Part shown: piece by piece, positions 6,920 to 11,175 of the stretch
Layout: each line of letters opens with the position of its first letter
Numbering within the stretch: position 1 is the first letter of the stretch
DNA from: JALTDM01 sp964421355
GTDB lineage: Bacteria; Bacteroidota; Bacteroidia; Bacteroidales; JALTDM01
Assembly: GCA_964421355.1 (NCBI GenBank)
Contig: CAYQWX010000066.1
Location: 1 to 11,175 of the forward strand
Length of the DNA stretch: 11,175 nt
Direction: 5' to 3'
Position numbers and translations under genes: made by a program
The notes under the pieces: generated by a model
The model's database searches: none
What the model was told of the DNA's origin: nothing
What the model saw: the letters and a program-made list of their open reading frames with translations, nothing else

Positions 6920-7798
6920 TTAGAAATGGAATAATAAATAAATTGTTCCACCATAATTGTCATTGTCAAGACCTAAAGAAAATTTTCCTCCTGTTTTTGT
7001 TTCTATGGTTTCAACTGAACTATTTGTGAAATTATAGTTTTCATTAACTTGTGTTCCGTCTCCTTGCATGTTTAGTCCTAATCCATAACCGAATTCACCA
7101 CCGAGAGAAACTTTTGGCATGATAAAATATTCTACTCCAACAAAACTGCGTAATCCAAACATTATTGTTTTTCCATTTTTTATTGATAATGGACGAATGT
7201 TTGTATTTGCTGTTGTATATGGAGAAGTTGTCCAGTTTGTAGTAGAAAGTGGAGTAGTATATATGCTGTTCATTTCATTACCATATATAAATTTTTGAGA
7301 TGATCCTAAAAATCCCAAGTATGCTCCTGCTCCATAAAATGCTTGTAGTCTTCCGTGCCCTCTTCTTTTTTCTATTCCTGCTGATAAAATAATATTGGTT
7401 TGTTTTTGTGTCATTTTATCTAAAACAGTTTTTTGTCCGGTATTATCTGTTTGGTCTGTAACATAATTTTTGTAAGTAGTTGTTCCCATTCCAAATCTAA
7501 TAGATGCTCTTATTGCTGTGTTGTCTGTTAAATAATATTTCCCAAAGATAGTGTTTAGCGGGTCAACAAAGTTCCAGCTTAATGGGTTTGTAAAGGGTGC
7601 TGCAGAATTGATTTTTATTAAATTGCCTACAAGATTGATAAATGGGGTAGCACTTACTCCAATAGCATAATCACCTGCTTGTGGCAATATTACTTCTCCT
7701 TTTTTGTTTTTCAACACATCGTCATTATTATTCTCATCTTGTGCAAAAGTTGTATAACTTACTACTAATGCAATAATTAATGTAAATAGTTTTTTCAT
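6920..7798 (-). CDS. Outer-membrane beta-barrel protein
   Basis: The protein has 292 residues. Residues 1-19 are a signal peptide (MKKLFTLIIALVVSYTTFA, then QDE). A short Asn/Asp-rich linker follows. The rest alternates short polar turns with amphipathic strands typical of a small barrel of roughly 8-12 strands (YAIGVSATPFINLVG, TAIRASIRFGMG, LQAFYGAGAYLGFLG, KVSLGGEFGYGLGLNM). The C-terminus is GGTIYLLFHF, with a terminal Phe as the outer-membrane insertion signal. Several regions rich in Thr/Asn (for example residues 181-203) are probably surface loops. The gene has its own promoter-like box and terminator, so it seems to be a single-gene transcript. Its family resembles the generic Bacteroidota outer-membrane beta-barrel group. 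It could be a small porin or structural protein, and no ligand can be named. Confidence 0.85.
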   Translation of the reverse strand: MKKLFTLIIALVVSYTTFAQDENNNDDVLKNKKGEVILPQAGDYAIGVSATPFINLVGNLIKINSAAPFTNPLSWNFVDPLNTIFGKYYLTDNTAIRASIRFGMGTTTYKNYVTDQTDNTGQKTVLDKMTQKQTNIILSAGIEKRRGHGRLQAFYGAGAYLGFLGSSQKFIYGNEMNSIYTTPLSTTNWTTSPYTTANTNIRPLSIKNGKTIMFGLRSFVGVEYFIMPKVSLGGEFGYGLGLNMQGDGTQVNENYNFTNSSVETIETKTGGKFSLGLDNDNYGGTIYLLFHF

Positions 7799-7826
7799 AG
7801 TTTTTAGGTTTTTTGATTTTCACGTG

Positions 7827-7834
7827 CAAATTAA
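7827..7834 (-). promoter_or_regulatory. Possible -7 box (TTAATTTG) for the beta-barrel gene
   Basis: The minus strand reads TTAATTTGCACG, matching TAnnTTTG at seven of eight positions, and it ends 28 bases before the ATG at 7798. No -33 TTG is evident. The 78 bases between this gene and the upstream hydrolase gene contain no GC-stemmed terminator, only a weak A/T-only hairpin near 7843-7859, so some read-through from upstream is possible. Confidence 0.4.
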
Positions 7835-7876
7835 GACATTTTTTTTAATAAATAAAAAACTTTTATCATTTATCAA

Positions 7877-10800
7877 TTATTTTATAACAATGATTTTGCT
7901 TTTATTTATTATTTTATTTCCCGTTTTTATTTGCAATGTATATATTCCTTTGTCATATTTACTTAAATCAAATTTCTCGTGTTTTTTTAAGATTCTTTTG
8001 ATTATAATAGGTCGTCCTGTAATATCAAATATAGTTGCTGAAATGGGAGTATTACCCCATTTATTGATGTTCATGTCTAAAAATATAAACCCTTTACTTG
8101 GATTTGGATAAATGTTTATTTTGGAATTATTATCGTTTATTATTTCAGAAGTTGTATTATTTATAATTTCTATTTCAATGCTGTCTGTATAATTACCAAA
8201 CCAGCCTATGCTATCTTGTATCATACGCCATTGCATTGGGAATACCCCTGTTGTATCTGGAGCTATTAAGTTAAATGTAAACACAACTGTGTCTCCCGGT
8301 GCCACATCATGAGGTAAAATGATTCTGTTTAATCCCCAAAACAGATTGTTTTGTGGATTTTGAGAACCTAATGCATATAAATGTGAATTTGTCCAGGTAG
8401 TAGCTCCTGTATTTTTATATATTATACTTACGTTAAAAGAGGCATTTTTAATTACTTGTGTTGGGGCATTTTGGGATATGAATTCCGCATTGTTAAGATT
8501 TTGGATAGATATATTTACATTATTACTCCTTTCGCCAAACCATTCAACACTATCTTGTACCATTTGCCATTGGAAATTATAAGTACCTGCTATAATTGGT
8601 GCTTGAACTTGTGATGTTATAACAACAGTGTCTCCGGGTGCTACATTGTGAGGTAGGTGTATTCTATTGATACCCCATATAGTATTGTCTTGAGGGTTTT
8701 GCGAACCTAAAAAGTATGCATTACTAGTATCCCATATAGATGTTCCTACATTTTTGAATATTAATTCTACAGAAAAACTATCATTTAGATGAACGACTGT
8801 TGGTACATTCTGAGAAATAAATTGAGCATTATTTATTGGAACGGCATTAGGTGTTACTTCTATTGTTGCGTTATCACTGTATTCTCCAAACCATTCGACA
8901 AAATCCTGTACCATACGCCATTGAAAATTGTAATTACCCTCATTTGTTGGGGCAGTAAGGAATGTTGTTATAACAACAGTGTCTCCGGGTGCTACATTGT
9001 GAGGCAGGTAAATTCTGTTTACTCCCCATGTGTAATTATCTTGCGGATTTTGTGAGCCTAAATGATAATTGTTGCTTGTATCCCATGTGGTAGTTCCTAT
9101 ATTTTTAAAGGTTAAACTTACATAAAAACTATCTCCTGGTTGTATTTGTGAAGGATAGATTTGTGAAATAAATTTAGCATCATTAAAAATGCCAACATGA
9201 ATATTTATATTATCAGAATAATCGCCAAACCATTCTACACCGTCTTGTACCATACGCCACTGAAAATCATAAAAACCCTCTGTGGTTGGAGCTACTAGTT
9301 GTGCTGTAATAGTTATGGTATCACCAGGATTTACATTGTGTGGTAATATAATTCTATCTGTTCCCCATGTTGTGTTGTCTTGTGGGTTTTGTGCTCCTAA
9401 ATGATAGTTGCTACTTGTGTCCCATACTGTAGTACCTGTGTTTTTGAAGACTAAACTTACATTGAAAGTGTCTCCTGGAACTAATGCTGTTGGACAATTT
9501 TGAGAAATAAATTCAGAAGCATTTATTGTAATCACATGGATAGCAATATTATTACTATAATCACCAAACCAACCAACACTATCTTGAACCATTTGCCATT
9601 GGAAATTGTATATTCCTTCTGTATCAGGTGCCGTTAATGTTGCTGTTATTGTAACTGTATCTCCGGGTGCTACATTATGAGGTAAATGTATTCTATTGGT
9701 TCCCCATGTAGAGTTGTCTTGTGGGTTTTGTGATCCCAAAAAATAAGCATTACTAGTATCCCATATTGTGGTCCCCTCATTTACAAACGTTAATTGAACA
9801 TCAAAAGTGCTACCAGGCAATACTTGTGTTGGACATACTTGTGAAATAAAATGGGCATAATTAATAGTTGAGTCCGATACGGTTATAGTTAGGTTGTCAC
9901 TTGTATCACCAAACCATTCTACACCGTCTTGAACCATTTGCCATTGAAAGTTGTAGGCTCCTGGAGTAGTTGGAGCAGTAAGAGTAGTTGTTATTGTAAC
10001 AGTATCTTCTGAGGCTACGTTATAAGGTAAATGTATTCTATTGGTTCCCCAAGTAGTGTTGTCTTGCGGATTTTGTGAACCTAAGAAGTATGTGCTTGAA
10101 TCCCATACCATAGTTCCTGTATTCTTAAATGTTAGACTTACATTGAATGTTGCTCCTGGTGGTAATATTGAAGGCTGTGCCTGATTTTGAAATTGAGTTA
10201 TGAATTGGGCATTGTTAAAGGGATTAGAAAGGACCAATACCCAGTCATTGCCATCGAATGCTCCATTGGGTGGGTCAAATTGGTGGATGGGAGCACCTGC
10301 CCCACTTGGAATATTCCCAATGTCATGATAAGAACCATAACGGGGATTATACCAGCGGGCTGTCATAAAAGGACCGTGCAGCATATTCATTTTTATTCTA
10401 AAGCTTTCTCCTCTTGCAGAATATATAAATGCAATAGTTCCATCGGTAGATTGAGTAGCCATAATTTTACTAGATTGAATTCCTTCACCATTGTAAACGG
10501 AACCTGTATTTCCATCTATTAAATCTTGGTTGGGAATTCTATTAAAAAATTGATTTGGAGTAAGTGTCATCATTAAATTATAAAGATATTGCATATCTTC
10601 TGCACTAGAAGCTGTTAATTTATTTTGCCAACCATTATCAAATGCAAAAACTGTCATATGTCCGTATGTATGTCCAAAAGCGCCTGCAAATACAGTTTGA
10701 TAAGCTTGGTATCTACACTGCCAAGCTCCATAACCCGGACGTTCGTCATATCCTCCTTCAAAAAGCCAAGTAGGCTTATGGGGATTTAAAGCCCAATCTC

Positions 10801-11175
10801 CTGATATGTGAGGGATTTGATCGGTTGGTTGATCCTGAAGCGAGTTAAAATCTAACCAAGGTTCATTGTGAAACCAGTAAGATGAACTATGAGACCATTT
10901 TTTTGGATGATAACTTATAAGGGTTGTGCTGTAATCAGCTTGTCCATCATGATTATATACCCCATTTGTTCCGTCAGCAATTCCCTCTGCCATACTTCTA
11001 TAAATATCTTCTTCTCCTGTTGGAGTGCAATCTCCTCCCATCATCCAAATAATGTTATTTCTATTACCATATCTTTCTCCTAACCAGTGTCCATAAATAT
11101 AAGCATCATTGGCATCAATGTATGCTCCACTACCATAATCGTCAGATATGGTATTTCCTGCCCATGTTGGCAATA
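7877..11175 (-). CDS. DUF4038/GH140-like glycoside hydrolase with six NBR1-like Ig repeats and T9SS tail, N-terminus beyond window
   Basis: The frame is open at the right edge; 1098 residues are visible, counted from the TTG at 11173, which is an internal Leu (LPTW) and not a start. Residues 1-205 are the later part of a DUF4038 (GH140, apiosidase-like) TIM barrel. NNIIWMMGGD places Asp48, and KPTWLFEGGYDERP places Glu139, where this family has its catalytic acids. Residues about 206-317 look like the small beta domain that usually follows DUF4038 (the Pfam 'putative collagen-binding' type; FMTARWYNPRYG, DWVLVLSNP). Residues 321-1004 are six NBR1-like Ig repeats. Residues about 1017-1098 are a T9SS type A sorting domain (INIYPNPSKG to KSKIIVIK). 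It is probably a secreted or surface-attached enzyme acting on plant or other polysaccharide. Apiose specificity cannot be claimed, because the active-site N-terminal half is missing. Confidence 0.87.
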   Translation of the reverse strand, partial: LPTWAGNTISDDYGSGAYIDANDAYIYGHWLGERYGNRNNIIWMMGGDCTPTGEEDIYRSMAEGIADGTNGVYNHDGQADYSTTLISYHPKKWSHSSSYWFHNEPWLDFNSLQDQPTDQIPHISGDWALNPHKPTWLFEGGYDERPGYGAWQCRYQAYQTVFAGAFGHTYGHMTVFAFDNGWQNKLTASSAEDMQYLYNLMMTLTPNQFFNRIPNQDLIDGNTGSVYNGEGIQSSKIMATQSTDGTIAFIYSARGESFRIKMNMLHGPFMTARWYNPRYGSYHDIGNIPSGAGAPIHQFDPPNGAFDGNDWVLVLSNPFNNAQFITQFQNQAQPSILPPGATFNVSLTFKNTGTMVWDSSTYFLGSQNPQDNTTWGTNRIHLPYNVASEDTVTITTTLTAPTTPGAYNFQWQMVQDGVEWFGDTSDNLTITVSDSTINYAHFISQVCPTQVLPGSTFDVQLTFVNEGTTIWDTSNAYFLGSQNPQDNSTWGTNRIHLPHNVAPGDTVTITATLTAPDTEGIYNFQWQMVQDSVGWFGDYSNNIAIHVITINASEFISQNCPTALVPGDTFNVSLVFKNTGTTVWDTSSNYHLGAQNPQDNTTWGTDRIILPHNVNPGDTITITAQLVAPTTEGFYDFQWRMVQDGVEWFGDYSDNINIHVGIFNDAKFISQIYPSQIQPGDSFYVSLTFKNIGTTTWDTSNNYHLGSQNPQDNYTWGVNRIYLPHNVAPGDTVVITTFLTAPTNEGNYNFQWRMVQDFVEWFGEYSDNATIEVTPNAVPINNAQFISQNVPTVVHLNDSFSVELIFKNVGTSIWDTSNAYFLGSQNPQDNTIWGINRIHLPHNVAPGDTVVITSQVQAPIIAGTYNFQWQMVQDSVEWFGERSNNVNISIQNLNNAEFISQNAPTQVIKNASFNVSIIYKNTGATTWTNSHLYALGSQNPQNNLFWGLNRIILPHDVAPGDTVVFTFNLIAPDTTGVFPMQWRMIQDSIGWFGNYTDSIEIEIINNTTSEIINDNNSKINIYPNPSKGFIFLDMNINKWGNTPISATIFDITGRPIIIKRILKKHEKFDLSKYDKGIYTLQIKTGNKIINKSKIIVIK
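7880..8125 (-). other. T9SS type A sorting domain of the hydrolase
   Basis: The last 82 residues have the three marks of the family: an initial YPNP strand (KINIYPNPSKGFIFLD), a central IFDITGRPI strand, and a terminal KGIYTLQI followed by KSKIIVIK. Proteins with this tail cross the outer membrane through the T9SS, and the tail is removed by the PorU-type sortase in species studied so far. No T9SS machinery gene is in the window. Confidence 0.88.
8162..10213 (-). repeat. Six tandem NBR1-like Ig domain repeats (about 339-354 bp each)
   Basis: Counting from Leu at 11173 as residue 1, the units are residues 321-438, 439-551, 552-664, 665-781, 782-894 and 895-1004. Each begins with FISQ (FITQ in the first) and shares FKNTGTTxWDTS, LGSQNPQDNTTWG, RIxLPHNVAPGDTVxIT, LxAP and a WxMVQDxVxWFG end. 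This fits the Ig-like central domain of NBR1, which also occurs in bacterial secreted proteins. Repeats 2 and 3 alone carry a Cys at their ninth position. Repeat 6 is the most diverged (WTNSHLYALG). At DNA level, 8615-8653 and 8966-9004 are identical over 39 bases. Confidence 0.88.

Noticed and set aside
6920..7798. Beta-barrel protein as a fourth member of the receptor unit
   Set aside because: A strong terminator (6859-6900) and a separate promoter-like box for the receptor lie between them.
8966..8977. Palindrome TTGTTATAACAA as an operator
   Set aside because: It lies inside the coding sequence of an Ig repeat, part of it recurs with the repeat, and it encodes conserved residues. There is no nearby promoter.
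8162..10213. CRISPR-like or non-coding tandem array
   Set aside because: The units are over 330 bases, diverged at synonymous and other sites, and all encode the same Ig-like domain in one frame.
11171..11173. TTG as start codon of the hydrolase
   Set aside because: The preceding bases keep the frame open to the edge, and LPTW fits the interior of a DUF4038 barrel strand. There is no signal peptide after it, so the gene begins outside the window.

Overview
The window looks like a piece of a draft assembly from a member of the Bacteroidota, probably uncultured. The evidence is AT-rich DNA, Bacteroidota-type -7 promoter boxes (TAnnTTTG) without obvious Shine-Dalgarno sites, two proteins ending in a type IX secretion system (T9SS) type A sorting domain, a TonB-dependent receptor, and an OB-fold lipoprotein of the DUF5689 type. 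All six genes lie on the minus strand, so the order of transcription runs from high to low coordinates. No RNA genes, mobile elements or CRISPR arrays were seen, and no intergenic stretch exceeds about 150 bases.

Layout in transcription order. (1) 11175-7877: the 3' part of a large secreted protein that enters from outside the window. It has the C-terminal part of a DUF4038/GH140-like glycoside hydrolase domain, a companion beta domain, six tandem NBR1-like Ig repeats and a T9SS sorting domain. (2) 7798-6920: a small outer-membrane beta-barrel protein with its own putative promoter and a good terminator. (3) 6774-1495: a compact three-gene unit made of a TonB-dependent receptor, a DUF5689 plus choice-of-anchor-J surface lipoprotein, and a T9SS-exported protein with a carbohydrate-binding-like domain followed by a YhcR-type OB fold. 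It has a promoter-like box in front and a strong hairpin terminator behind. (4) 1387-1: an exported protein with a carboxypeptidase-regulatory-like N-terminal domain and lengthening TPR/coiled-coil repeats. It is open at the left edge of the window.

The most interesting unit is the receptor/lipoprotein/T9SS-protein trio. It has the architecture of a surface capture-and-import system (secreted binder, surface lipoprotein, TonB-driven pore), but it is not a SusCD pair, and two of its three proteins carry OB-type domains. The ligand is unknown. Nucleic acid or another polymer is a guess, based on where these OB folds usually occur.

The third gene of that unit looks broken by 100 Ns. A 55-base sequence abuts the gap on both sides in identical copies. 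Collapsing one copy together with the Ns restores a single 436-codon frame, so the break is almost certainly an unmerged contig overlap and not biology.
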